64,000 bases of DNA from Paulinella micropora (lineage: Eukaryota > Cercozoa > Imbricatea > Euglyphida), in assembly GCA_009731375.1 (NCBI GenBank), contig BJOX01000018.1:334099-398098 (forward strand). Direction: 5' to 3'. The position numbers and the translations under genes were made by a program. The notes below the pieces were generated by a model that saw only the letters and a list, made by a program, of their open reading frames with translations, was not told the DNA's origin and did no database searches. Shown here one piece after another: positions 39,301 to 49,816 of this stretch. How positions within the stretch are numbered: the first letter of the stretch is position 1; the number at the start of each line of letters is the position of its first letter.

Positions 39301-41215
39301 CATCATCCCACTTCTCAAAATCACCGAAGTCGATCATTCTCTCCAACTTAGCCCGAGTTGCACCCCAATTGGGTATGAACTGGCTGTAATATTGCGCCAT
39401 CGCAAGAAATGAGTGCAGCTCTGTGCGATTCTTCGGCCTCTGTCGGCTCATGATCTCCTCCCTCTTCTCTTTTGATATCGAGACTCTATTGCAAGAGATT
39501 TCGTACCCCAAATATGTCACGCTTGTCTTTGCGAGTTGACATTTCTTCAAATTAGATTTCAGGCCAAATAGTTTGATACGCCTGAAAATATCTGTTAGAT
39601 GGTCGATGTGCTCTTCCATCGTATTGGAGTACACGATAATGTCATCGATGTAACAAAATGCGTACTCTCCCGCCTTCTGTCCTCTTCTCCTCATGAAATC
39701 TCCCTCTGTCTGGTCATTATATTTGCTACTCAGCATGCTTTGCATCGCTTTCTGAAAGAGTCCCGGGGCCTGTTTGAGTCCCATCGGAATACTTTCCACT
39801 GATATATCTCCATTCCTACTACAAATGCAGTCAGCCATCTGGACTTTTCATCCAGTGGAATTTGCCAGAAGCCATTCTTCAGATCAATGACTGAGTATAG
39901 CTTGGCGTTCCGCAATACTCGCCTTCCTTCTTCAAGAGTAGGTAATGGATTTCGTTCCTCCTCTAAAATTTTATTGACGCGGGCATAGTTAACCGTTAAG
40001 CGCCATTCTCCTCCCGGTTTAGGCACCAGTCTCGGTTGGGAAACTATTGGAGATGTCGATCTCTCAATGAAATCCTCATCGAGTAACTGCCGTGCTTGTT
40101 CTTCTGCGATCTTTGCTTCATGTATACTCAGATTTGCCCGTCGTGGCGCCGGTGAAGGCTCAGCACCTGGTATTTTACAAATAACCGCGGTGAAGTCTTC
40201 CGGCTTGACACCTCCCGCTTGAGGGGGGTCAAAAATCATTTTGTTCGCCTTCAATCTCTCTTTCAAAACCTCTTTCTCCTTCTCCGTACCTGCTCCTCCT
40301 GCCAATTTCTCGTCTATCGCCGCCTTAAACTCCTCCTCTGACATTCTCTTGTGATGCTTGAGGGGTGCTCTGTCCTCCTCCAAGCCCAACTCTTCTTCTG
40401 ATATATCGTCCATTCCCGTTTTTTCATATGTGGCAGTGTCTGGTTCGTCGTCCTCCGCCAGACCTACCAACATATCTATTAATCTCGCATATTGCAACGG
40501 AGCTTTTCGGGTGTAGAAACCATCGAAGCATGTGAATGCTTGAGGAATCAATTTCAACTTGTCCTGGTCTCTGAGCTTCCGCTTGTATGCACTGCTCTGC
40601 TCACGAGTCCCGAGACGACAAGCCACCACTAAGTGTTGCTTCCGTGAGGGCACCGGTATCGGATGATCAATAAGCCGGTCCCGTATCTCCTGCGCCCATA
40701 TCGCCTTCTCATTGTACGGGAGTATGACCGTATATGGTTTATTATTTTCAAAAAGAGTGCGCAGGCACTTTTTCACTTCTGTCAGTGAGCGCGGCCACGT
40801 AGGCTCGTCACCCCAGAATTCGGTAATAAAGCTTTTTATATCTTCTGCCGGGATATCAGGGAGTCGTCCCCTTCTCCTCGGTATAAACTCCTGTCTGTCC
40901 TTCTCTTCCACCTTTACGTGAAAGCAATACCCGTTGGTAATATATACATCGGCCCCTGCTCCTTCTTCAAATCTCGCCAACGATGGGCACCTTTTTCCCA
41001 TGCATATAATCTCCTCTTTCCTCTTTTCAATGAGATCGTCTATCGACTTTTTATCCCATTGTGTAGAGACTGTAGCCGTATAGACCTCCGCCTCTCTCTT
41101 GTCTGACAGGTTTGAACCATCTTTAGACACCGCGTCCGTTGGCATATATGCCTCATATGCGTGTGTAATGGCCACCTGTTTCCCTTCCGATGCTACCCTT
41201 AGGTGTAGGGCCTCG
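36317..41215 (-). pseudogene. pol of gypsy copy 1 (RT, RNase H, integrase), frameshifted
   Basis: Two reading frames cover one pol: 41175-39730 (linker domain and first part of RT up to GMEIYQWKV) and 39838-36317 (PMGLKQAPGLF onward; YIDD, RNase H FVVDTDASKFAIG, integrase zinc residues ending CIPC, DHVGPFP, CSDRGSDFNN, NGKIERVHRP, GPY/F-like GPYQIMEQMGPLNY, then a 250-residue tail ending GKGVRARKRRL). Against copy 2 one base is missing near 39789 within RT. The frame also differs from gag at about 41225. As it stands no complete Pol could be made. Confidence 0.93.
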
Positions 41216-41221
41216 TATGAG

Positions 41222-44200
41222 TCAATAGCATGGAGAGTCGACAGTATATTCTTCTCCTGGCTCTACGCCGTATATGACTCTTTTGGCGGCGCAATCAATC
41301 ACTACATTCATTGTCGCCAGTTGGTCGTACGACAAAAGAACAGATCCGTGGTATTCGGGGACAACGTACAAGTCCACTCGATATACTCGTCCGGATTTCA
41401 ATTTAAAATTTAAAGTGATGATGCCCGTTATATCCGTCCGACTACTAACTCCTTTCAAGGTGCCAGATGATTTTTTCATATTAGTTTCTAACCACGCATG
41501 GTGTTTCGTAGTAAATTTCCGGCCGACAATATTAATATTCGCCATAGTATCATTACCAACGTTCATAAAGGTATTTAATGTTTCACAAAAAAGGTTCGTA
41601 TAGCATAAAGCGTCTGGCCGGTGACTTTTTAAGGCCAATACAAGGAGCTTGTGTTCTAAAATCTGTATCCTTTTCTCGAGGTTCGCCTCCTCCTCCCTTT
41701 CCGCCGTTTTTGTAATGTCTTTTTGGGTATTGTTCACAGGCGAAGGATGATTGTCCTTGCTTTCTCTGTTTGAGACCGTGAGGAGAGGTTGATGTCCTCC
41801 ATCCTCCTTGTCTATTGTCTGTCTCGGCAAGTTGATAAGATTGACTGCCGGTTCTATTCTTACTTTCTTCGGCTGTGGCTGCGACAGGCCCGCCTGCTTT
41901 CTCTTTGCCAGCGCTTTACTCGCCTGCCTATTAGCAGCATGCACTGTTTGTTGTCGTGATGGGTGTACTGGTATTGTACTACCTTTGAGTTGGTCTGTGG
42001 CCTGCTGTGGGCTCTTAGACTCACTGGTACCCTTGGTTGGGACCTGCACAACGGTGTATCGTGCAATGCATGTTGTTCTGTTTTCTCCCTCCTTCTCTAG
42101 TGATTGGACTACCTCAAATCTGTTACCTGAGCCGGCATCAGTGTCGGTTGTGGTTGCGCCTGATGTCGCATAGGCCTGTGGTGCTGAGGAACTCGAGCTT
42201 GAGCTCGAGCCGTCTGCCCAGCCCCCATCTCTGTGGTACGGGCGCTCTGCGCTGCCGTATCCACCTCGGCCAACCCATCTTCCTCCTCCTCTACCTTGAA
42301 ATACACCTCTTCCTCCTCCTCTTCTCACAAATCCTCTCTCCCCCCCGCGAGTGTATGTGCCTCGTGCGAAAGGGGCTCCTCCTCCTCGATTGATTCCTCT
42401 CCCTCCTCCTCTTCCTCGTGTTCCACCTCTTCCTCTACTTGCGGCTTCTATGGCTGCCGTCTTCTGATCATCTCTAGCGAAAAGAGAATTGATCGCGTCA
42501 GCTAGTTCGTGGTCATGGTCCGCGACATCCTGTAATTTCCACCCCTGATCCTTGCGCAGTCGGCGCAGAACGGCGACGGTGTTGGTTTCGTCCGACCGTA
42601 CGTTCTTGAGGAGTGTGTTTCGGATGCGGGTGTCCTCGACATCGTGGTTGTACGGGCATTTCTTATTTGTGTGTTTGAAGCATTGTGCCCGTGCCCACCA
42701 ACGAATACAAGGTGTGTTAGCTTCACGACTGTTCTCTCTTGGTCGCTTTCCTAGAGATCGTTGCGTATGTGCGGCTTGCGGTTGAGCAGAAGCCGATGCA
42801 GAACCGATCAAGGATGCTGTCTGGCTGTCGAGCCTCTGACAAGCGGTCATTACTTCGGTCCACAACATTTTTGGGCTCACGGCCTTAGTCGTGGCCTCAA
42901 AGACGCTCATCTCCAAAAAGTTCAAGTGCTTTACCTTGTCGAAGGTTTTGCAGTCTTGCATGAGCAGTGTGAGCTTATTTTTGTTGTAGACGTGCAAAGC
43001 ACTGAGGAAATATAGGAGTATGGCTTTGTGGTTATAAAAGAGAGTGTACTGGGTGCCCACATTTGTTAAGACAGATGCAAGCTGAGTGACAGACTGCAAC
43101 TGCTCCGATACTAAGTCGAAAATTTCAAACCCAATCAATGTGCCAGTGCACAAGTGTTGGTATCCACTTGCCTTAAAGTATCGAATGAGGGCAGCAATGG
43201 CCAGAGTACAACTCATCTCTGCATGTCCACCTTTCCTTGCTAGCTCCTCCTCTCCTCTGTACTTCTCGTAAGTTATACGATCAAAACCAGCTCCAAGGAG
43301 GGATCGATCACAGAGATGTTCTAGGACTTCATACTCCTGCTCCACCTCACACTGGTTTTGCTGGAAGCATCTGTCCATCTCATTGAACTTAGTCATGAGG
43401 GTCTTCTCTGTGTCAGCCTCATTGGCAGTGATAGCATAGAGCTTAAGGCCCCCTCCCCCAATTTTGATTTTAGCTAGGGCTGCCTGCAGCGCCTGCTTTT
43501 TCTTCTGGGAGTCAGTCAAGTTAATTACTGTCCCTCCCCCTTGGGGTCCTCCTCCTGTGGGTCCTCCTCCTGCTTTCTTGGGAGCTGGGTTAGATGTGGT
43601 AGGTGGAGCCGTTGGCTGTGGAGCCACCCGTGCTACTGCCATTGCCACAGCTATCTTCTCCTTCTGCTCCTTCTCCTCTTTCTGTCTCGTCTCTTCTTCT
43701 TTCACCTGTCGTGCTAGATGAGTCACGAACTGTGCAAGCCCTGTGGCACTAGAGAGGAAGTGTGCCTTTTCTCTCATGGAAGACTTATCAGCTCTGTTAT
43801 TATTTGGGATTGTTGTGAGAGGGCCTTTAATGAGAGTGTGATTCTTCGTGTGGGCCCATTGTTTCCATGTTGGTTTTTGCTCCTTCCCCTCAAAGAGGCC
43901 CTTATGGAGTTGTGTGAGGCGTTCAAGCACCTGACAAGACTGGTCAACCTCCTCGTAAACAGGATGTTGCCTTGTGTTGTCTTTCAGTGCTTTGTACATT
44001 TCGTTGTAAGCCCGTGTGAAGGCAGTTACAAAAGCCTCAAGGGCAAACTCAATGCCACTTTGGTTTCTACCTTCGAACTTTCTTTCTAGATTCTTGATAT
44101 CAGTGGGGACACCACAGACAGACAGCCATGCTGCAGTTGTGCGTTTATTTTTCCACTGTATGTTTGTGCGTTCATAAAATTCCGCAACGAGCACAGCAGC

Positions 44201-44725
44201 GTAGAGTGTTGCAGATATGTCGTATATGTCGCACAGTGTAAGAGTGTCGCCATACTTGATATCCTGCAATGGCACTCTTTCGTGCTCAAACCTCACTTTG
44301 TTGAAGAGAGGCTTCGCAAGGCCGGGAATTTCGATCAGGAGGTTGCTTTGACCTTGTCCTGGTCTATTCCTTTTCTCGTAAGGAATGTAGATGTGTGTTT
44401 TATAATAGGTTGGGTAGTTAAGGAAGAAGGACTCTTCATCATCATATGTAGCCAACTGTTCCCATGTATTTGGGATATTCTGGCCAACATCCTCCATCTC
44501 TCTCTCTGCCTCTGTCAGTGGAGAGCCTCCAGTCTGACCTGCACTCGCTTCTTGTGCATTACCCCCCCCTGTCGACTCTACATCGGCTGTATACGTATAC
44601 TCCTCTCTCTCCTCTCCATCTCTATCCCCCCTCTCTTCTGAGTACTGAGTCTCCTGCTCCTCTCCTCCCTCACTAGGACCATAATCAGTTGGTGTCACAC
44701 CAGCCTGCTCATTCTCGTCTTCCAT
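41222..44725 (-). CDS. Gag plus protease ORF of gypsy copy 1 (1,167 aa)
   Basis: Starts MEDENEQAGVTPTDYG after the leader. Features in order: acidic N-terminus, capsid-like helical region, C-x8-C-x7-C-x3-H finger (CIRWWARAQC...CPYNH), an RGG-rich stretch (GRGGTRGRGGGRG), a coiled-coil-like segment (LEKRIQILEHKLLVLAL), and a retropepsin-like region (NDTMANINIVGRKF ... VDLYVVPEYHGSVLLSYDQL ... VIDCAAKRVIYG). At the codon where copy 2 has UGA this copy has TCA, so Gag and protease are fused here. It ends at a stop caused by a small indel relative to copy 2. Confidence 0.9.
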   Translation of the reverse strand: MEDENEQAGVTPTDYGPSEGGEEQETQYSEERGDRDGEEREEYTYTADVESTGGGNAQEASAGQTGGSPLTEAEREMEDVGQNIPNTWEQLATYDDEESFFLNYPTYYKTHIYIPYEKRNRPGQGQSNLLIEIPGLAKPLFNKVRFEHERVPLQDIKYGDTLTLCDIYDISATLYAAVLVAEFYERTNIQWKNKRTTAAWLSVCGVPTDIKNLERKFEGRNQSGIEFALEAFVTAFTRAYNEMYKALKDNTRQHPVYEEVDQSCQVLERLTQLHKGLFEGKEQKPTWKQWAHTKNHTLIKGPLTTIPNNNRADKSSMREKAHFLSSATGLAQFVTHLARQVKEEETRQKEEKEQKEKIAVAMAVARVAPQPTAPPTTSNPAPKKAGGGPTGGGPQGGGTVINLTDSQKKKQALQAALAKIKIGGGGLKLYAITANEADTEKTLMTKFNEMDRCFQQNQCEVEQEYEVLEHLCDRSLLGAGFDRITYEKYRGEEELARKGGHAEMSCTLAIAALIRYFKASGYQHLCTGTLIGFEIFDLVSEQLQSVTQLASVLTNVGTQYTLFYNHKAILLYFLSALHVYNKNKLTLLMQDCKTFDKVKHLNFLEMSVFEATTKAVSPKMLWTEVMTACQRLDSQTASLIGSASASAQPQAAHTQRSLGKRPRENSREANTPCIRWWARAQCFKHTNKKCPYNHDVEDTRIRNTLLKNVRSDETNTVAVLRRLRKDQGWKLQDVADHDHELADAINSLFARDDQKTAAIEAASRGRGGTRGRGGGRGINRGGGAPFARGTYTRGGERGFVRRGGGRGVFQGRGGGRWVGRGGYGSAERPYHRDGGWADGSSSSSSSSAPQAYATSGATTTDTDAGSGNRFEVVQSLEKEGENRTTCIARYTVVQVPTKGTSESKSPQQATDQLKGSTIPVHPSRQQTVHAANRQASKALAKRKQAGLSQPQPKKVRIEPAVNLINLPRQTIDKEDGGHQPLLTVSNRESKDNHPSPVNNTQKDITKTAEREEEANLEKRIQILEHKLLVLALKSHRPDALCYTNLFCETLNTFMNVGNDTMANINIVGRKFTTKHHAWLETNMKKSSGTLKGVSSRTDITGIITLNFKLKSGRVYRVDLYVVPEYHGSVLLSYDQLATMNVVIDCAAKRVIYGVEPGEEYTVDSPCY

Positions 44726-45253
44726 CTTATGTTATAAGAGTCACGTCTGCTTTTTTTTTTCTTCTTTTTTTCCTCTGTTATTCTTATCACTCTATGCAAC
44801 CTTCTTTTCCTTCTTCCTTTTCTCTGTTGAAATAGTTATGGGGCGTCAGGCCCTACATAGAGATAACGATAGTTTGGTCAAAAGAGCTGTTTTGTAGAAG
44901 TCAGTCTGTCGTCGGACAGTGCTTCGATATTTGTCTTGCTCTTGTGTGAGAGATGTGTAACCTCCTCTGGTTTCTGCAGAGAAAATGTAAGGAAAATGGT
45001 TCAGAACAGAGAGTGGGAGTGCTTTGCTCGTTTTTTCTCTGTCTGTGTGTTTGTCTGATGTTTGTTTCGCACTTGTCCTACTTGGCTTTATGCAAGCAGC
45101 AAGAGGGAGTGGAGTAGGTGTGGTCTGGTGTCTTGTAGAAGAGCACACAGAAGCCAAATGTGCACAAGGGCTAAAGGTTATGCCAGCTTGTGACAAATTG
45201 ATTGCCTGTTTGTAAGTTTTTTCTTTGAGGATGAGTAGGAGTGTTTGTTTTCG

Positions 45254-45322
45254 TCTGATGTCTGTGCGACAGATCAGCGAAAAACAAATTTGTGCTTATC
45301 TGATGTCTGTACGACAGATCAG
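45254..45322. other. Two near-identical hairpins in the gypsy leader
   Basis: The 24-base quasi-palindrome TCTGATGTCTGT-R-CGACAGATCAG occurs at 45254-45277 and 45299-45322. They lie between the primer-binding site and gag, where packaging or dimer signals usually are. Confidence 0.5.
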
Positions 45323-45340
45323 AAAAGAAATCAGCCTTTA

Positions 45341-45358
45341 GCCCGGCATGGGACTCCA
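45341..45358 (-). other. Primer-binding site, gypsy copy 1
   Basis: Two bases after the 5' LTR, the minus strand reads TGGAGTCCCATGCCGGGC, complementary to a tRNA 3' end of the form ...GGGACTCCA. Copy 2 has TGGAGTCC at the same place. Confidence 0.8.
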
Positions 45359-45360
45359 AA

Positions 45361-45577
45361 TGTACTATCCCCAACGATAGCTCAATGGAAGAGTAAGTCG
45401 GTAATATAACCAAACACAGTCCTCAAAAAAGAGAATGATGTCTAGTTATATTAGCTCAGTAACGCAAAGACAAAAAGCCACCAAAGGACCAGGATCAAAT
45501 TGGCATTTCAGACGTGTCCGGCCAGACGAAATCTATAATAAGTTTTTTACCTGATAATTCGGGGGGTGATGTCCACA
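45361..45577 (-). repeat. 5' LTR of gypsy copy 1
   Basis: 217 bp; the pair of 35279-35496. It ends at the CAAG duplication. Confidence 0.95.
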
Positions 45578-45581
45578 CAAG

Positions 45582-46257
45582 TTCCATTTTATTTAATATC
45601 CCTTCTGCTTTTCACTCGGGCTCAATGGGTGGCAAGTATGAAGTTACAATATGTTAAAACAGTGCCACGGTTTGCGTAAAAAAATGAAGTAATTCGACTT
45701 TTCAGGCATGGTGACTTGAAATAAACAAGAGTCACAGTTCAGTATTATTCAAGACTTCTTCAGTTGTAGTATTTCAAGTTTTTTAACTATCAATTATTAA
45801 GCTTAATAACTTGAAGTTTAATAAATTTAATACTACTAGCTGAGAGGTGTTTGAATAATGTGATAAGATGATATTTCTTGTCAACCGCTGAATTGCCGGT
45901 AGGTCAACCCTTACGAAGCTCAGGAAGAATTTGGTGCCAGGTTCAAGTAGCAAGACCAGCACGGTACGATTCGCCCGGTAACGTCCTTCGGAATAATCAT
46001 ACTTAGCCACCTGCTCCTTTGTCATCAAGCGAGGTGGAACCATCTTTTTGTTTTATAGACGGCCATCGTGTTGGATCCACCGTCAGAGCTTTCCCGTCTC
46101 CGTTCCATATACACAAAGTGTTTGCGTAAAATATTATATGAATATATAAGAGACCTACTCCACCACCGCCTCCGTCATCGTCATCCGCATCAACAAACTG
46201 CAGTTTAGACCTCAATCGGATAGTTGGTCTTTCCTGAGTCCAATACGGGACCATCAA
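45582..46257 (-). other. Spacer with a small unassigned ORF
   Basis: The first 60 bp continue repeat X. The minus frame 46043-45783 gives 86 codons starting MVPPRLMTKEQVAKYDYSEG, its ATG preceded by an in-frame stop. No family recognised; it could be a chance ORF or a decayed exon. GTGCCACGGTTTGCGT lies at 45662-45677. Confidence 0.3.
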
Positions 46258-46385
46258 TCATCATCAATCATTCATCGTCATCGTACGCGTCAATCATCAA
46301 TCATCAATCATCATCAATCATCATCAATCATCATCAATCATCATCAATCATCATCAATCATCATCATCATCACCATCATCATCAC

Positions 46386-46420
<35 letters not shown>

Positions 46421-46635
46421 ATCATCATCATCAATCATCATCATCAATCATCATCATCAATCATCATCATCATCATTATCATCATCATCATCATCATCGA
46501 TAATCGATCATCAATCATCAATTGTCAATCATCATCAATCATAAAATTGACGATCATAATCAATCATAATCAATCATAATCAATCATTATCATCACGAAT
46601 CATCATCATAATCATCATGATCATCATCATTACAT
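46258..46635. repeat. (ATC)n and ATCA repeats
   Basis: ATCATCA/ATCAATC trinucleotide-based tract of about 380 bp. Confidence 0.95.
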
Positions 46636-46799
46636 ACACGCCATAGAAATGCAACACCAAACGTCTTATGATTTCTTAGAGACTGTTTGCAAGTCGCAAG
46701 AGAAGCCCCAGCAATTTGCTTCGCCTGAAATTCTTGTTTATGAAACCAAGTGGTGGGATCCTTCAAATACATCTCCACAGCCCGCTTCCTGTTCGCCAC
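46636..46799 (-). CDS. Possible exon of an unidentified minus-strand gene
   Basis: ANRKRAVEMYLKDPTTWFHK followed by QEFQAKQIAGASLATCKQSL, about 54 codons, ends at the ATC repeat in the way host exons here do. The composition looks coding, but no partner exons were found and no clear acceptor is visible. Confidence 0.3.
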
Positions 46800-46849
46800 A
46801 TGAGCCTACCAGGACTTGTGTTCCAGACTCTCTGACACTCGTGTAGCTT

Positions 46850-47581
46850 TGGCACCTTCCTGCTCAACACATGCACGTGACACGATGCATCTCAAGGGCA
46901 GGAGTAAGAGACCTTCTTGCTAGAGGATTTGCCACTCTTTGCTTCCTTTTCCTGCCTCTTTTCGGGAGGCATTGCTACGCTGCACACACGTGGCACAGCC
47001 ATAAGCATGTCAAACGCGAAAGCAACCTACCAGAACACAAACACACCCACCAACTTGCTGCCTCCACTTCGAGCAAACACAAACAACAAGCACACCAGCT
47101 TTCAGTCTGGAGAACTCTCCCTTCACCGACCTTGGCAACGCAGACCACACGCAGTGTCGTCGCACAAGTCACGTATCGCAAGGACAGGCCTAGAGCAAAT
47201 ATCCCCACCCATTTCTTTCGAGGGGGAAAGACCCACAACACCAACCACCGACCCAACCACCCCACTTTTTCTACACCCTGCACTCTTGCTCCTGCCCAGC
47301 AACCACACAATTGCGGGTCCAACAGAAACCTTCTGTCAGCATATACCACGTGCACTGGTTGTGAATGAGTTTTTGTGCCACCTCAGGTCTCGCCACGCGT
47401 TGCCTTGAGTTCTTTTTGTCAACGCCTTACCCACCCAGGGAAAAAGTGGCAAAAATTCCCACCTTTTGGGAAAAGCTCACCTTTTTTTCGGCAGTCATTA
47501 AATACTTTACTTTCACACCCAGAACCGGAAATATGGGTAGTGTCGAATGGACAACATCCAAAAAAATTTAAGTGAGGCAGC
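46850..47581. other. Spacer, possible 5' region of a decayed LINE
   Basis: GC-balanced sequence with two overlapping plus-strand ORFs of about 165 codons rich in Pro, Thr and His, with no recognisable motif. It precedes the ORF at 47582. Confidence 0.35.
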
Positions 47582-48121
47582 ATGGCTGACCTATCGAAAC
47601 ACACTTCATCTAGTGACGACATGTCATTTAACTTGAAATTAACATTTGCTGCAATCAAGGCAATGTTACTTTTTGATAATGTGGAAAAAATCAAGTTTCG
47701 ACAAACGTTCCAGCTCTCAAACAAGATCCATGCCCTTGTCTTAACGGCAGAAGGGAGAGCTAACGTAGACATCAATATGAAGTCCTGTGCAACACAAGTC
47801 GGAAATGAAATGAACATCAAGACGCAAGCAGTATGTGAAACCAGTGGCCTTTGCCACTTCGCTACTCGTGTACAATTTGCTCTTTCTGGTTCTGCTGTAT
47901 GGATAAAAGTCTACTATCAGGGTCAGCATGGACCTCGTATCGAGGTTACATCTGAGCCTAAGAATAAACAAATCAGAATGGCAGTAGCTACTTTTATTCT
48001 CAAATTGATTGCTTTGGAGAAAACGATGGATGACCTCAAGTCGCAGCTGACTAAAGGGGTGGCTGAGTTCCACAAAGAGGATTCTCCCAAAAAAAACAAA
48101 TTGGAGGAGAATCCCAAATAA
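47582..48121 (+). CDS. Unknown ORF, 179 aa, possibly LINE ORF1
   Basis: Starts MADLSKHTSSSDDMSFNLKL and ends in a lysine-rich tail (EDSPKKNKLEENPK). Predominantly alpha/beta-looking with hydrophobic stretches. No zinc knuckle or RRM motif seen by eye. The position ahead of an APE-type LINE ORF2 (interrupted by gypsy copy 2) suggests it is the first ORF of that LINE. This is inference from order only. Confidence 0.45.
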   Translation: MADLSKHTSSSDDMSFNLKLTFAAIKAMLLFDNVEKIKFRQTFQLSNKIHALVLTAEGRANVDINMKSCATQVGNEMNIKTQAVCETSGLCHFATRVQFALSGSAVWIKVYYQGQHGPRIEVTSEPKNKQIRMAVATFILKLIALEKTMDDLKSQLTKGVAEFHKEDSPKKNKLEENPK

Positions 48122-48206
48122 AAACAAACTACTCTACGTTGACTAGGATGTTGCAATCCTGTTGCATCAATACAAGGAATAAGATGTTCTGAATTCGCCA
48201 GAATCT

Positions 48207-48710
48207 TTGTCTTCGGTAGATATCCTGAACGCCCCAACTGGCAAGGAGCGAAAACATGTACCACCACCTGGTCAGGACACTGACAACAGCTTGAACATGA
48301 GCAACCAAACGTTGGAAGAGGATGATTACGTATCGTTTAAACCAATCCTGAACTTAGCAGCACATGCTGCAAAGTCAGTGGAGAAGTATTCTATTCTCTC
48401 TCGTTCCTCTACTGGCCGTTCTACTGTCACAGCTCGTACGAGTTCTCCTTCACCAGAAGTGAAGGACTTTGATCAGGGGTCCCAATGCAAAAAACAGAGA
48501 ATTCTATCTCCGTCAGCAGCTGACAAATGCAATCGTAAGTGGGGAGACATGCTATCGTCCCCTGGGTCTGAGGGGAGCTCTGGCGCCAAAACTGATAACC
48601 AGAAAGGTATTGTGAACAACAAAGCACCCAGGCCCACTGCAAAGGCTATCCAGAAAGACGTCGAAATGGCCTGCTCAAAGAAGACAATAAGGCACTGCGT
48701 AAGCGCTTAG
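48207..48710 (+). CDS. Unknown ORF, 167 aa, probably a shifted continuation of ORF1
   Basis: Low-complexity Ser/Thr/Lys-rich protein (MSSVDILNAPTGKERK...). Near 48660 the better coding frame switches, reading LLKEDNKALRKRLAALPQDK up to the gypsy LTR and then across the target site into LVARLYEFW and a stop at 59426-59428. That coiled-coil-like stretch suggests one frameshift at about 48660. Confidence 0.4.
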   Translation: MSSVDILNAPTGKERKHVPPPGQDTDNSLNMSNQTLEEDDYVSFKPILNLAAHAAKSVEKYSILSRSSTGRSTVTARTSSPSPEVKDFDQGSQCKKQRILSPSAADKCNRKWGDMLSSPGSEGSSGAKTDNQKGIVNNKAPRPTAKAIQKDVEMACSKKTIRHCVSA

Positions 48711-48792
48711 CTGCTCTTCCACAGGATAAGTCACCTGGGCACAATACTATTGCGAAGACCTTATCATTTTTTGCAGTGGAAAAACTCCAAAC

Positions 48793-49030
48793 TGTAGGCA
48801 TCACCCCCCGGATAGTCGGTAAAAAATACATTTTCCTTGTGACAAGTGCACCAGCTTGTTTTTCAGTATTATTAGTCCGGATTTGGACCTGATGCCATTT
48901 TATTCCTGGTCTGTTGCAGTTTTCCTTTTTGGCTTCACTGAGTTAATACAACGAGACATCATTCTCATTCTTGAGGACTGTGTTTGGTTGTATTACCGAC
49001 TTTTTACGAGCTATCGTTGGGGGCATTACA
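48793..49030 (+). repeat. 5' LTR of gypsy copy 2
   Basis: 238 bp, TG...CA. Shares the ends and an internal block (TATTACCGACTT, GAGCTATCGTTGGGG) with the copy 1 LTR. Confidence 0.96.
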
Positions 49031-49816
49031 TTTGGAGTCCACATCACTAGGGTGATTTCTTTCTGCTTTGCCACACAGGCAACAGAGTGAATTTTCACTG
49101 ACCTGTCTCACACGGGGACGTCAGACGAAAACAAATACTCCAACACAGCTCCCTCATAACTCTTTCACAAAACAAATAATTTGATTGGTCTCAAGCAGGT
49201 GTCTCGTACCCTCTAGCCCAATCAGTATCTGTGTGCTCACAAGGAGACATCAGATACAAACTCTCTGTCGTTCTTGCTGTTCTCACACAGAGACCAAGAA
49301 GAAGGAGGTGGACAGAAGAGTGAAGGAACACACACAAAACACAAACAAGCATAGGGACAGGAGCACAACACTCTACCCTTCTAGTTTGTGCATTTATCTG
49401 CATTATCTCACACATACGTCAGAGTATTTTTGCAAATCTCTGATCGTTTTCTAAAGGTAGGTCTGAGAACCTATCCGACCGACTGTCGACTTCTCAAGGA
49501 GAGCTTTTCTAGCTTCTCTATTACTATCTGTGTGTAGGTCCAAGTGCCTCATACTAGATACAATATAGAAAAGAAGGAGGAGAAAGTAATCTGAGTAAGG
49601 AGAACAAGAAATCGGAGAAAGTCTCAAAGACTATTTTTCTCAAACAAAAACAAACATACAAACAGTGTTTCATAGAGGACAGGGAATCTTATCCTACCCT
49701 CTCTATTAGTTTCTCTCTTCACTAGTCAATCGACTGAAGGAGGAACAGAACACAAACGAACAAAAACCAAACATAGGAGCTGACACTGTCCTCCTGTTGA
49801 TCACTACTACGACATC
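49031..49816 (+). other. Leader of gypsy copy 2 with primer-binding site
   Basis: TT then TGGAGTCCACATCACTAG at 49033-49050 is the primer-binding site. About 770 bp of untranslated leader follows, without the paired hairpins of copy 1. Confidence 0.75.

Larger units (their letters stand above)
35279..45577 (-). mobile_element. Ty3/gypsy LTR retrotransposon, copy 1 (frameshifted)
   Basis: 10.3 kb flanked by a CAAG target duplication (35275-35278 and 45578-45581). LTRs 35279-35496 (3') and 45361-45577 (5') run TG...CA and differ at about five or six sites. Order gag, protease, RT, RNase H, integrase on the minus strand. A 635-bp leader lies between LTR and gag. It inserted into a copy of repeat X: joining the flanks gives the X sequence seen at 15236. 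Confidence 0.96.

Noticed and set aside
36785-44676. Numerous plus-strand ORFs inside gypsy copy 1
   Set aside because: Antisense shadows of gag and pol.
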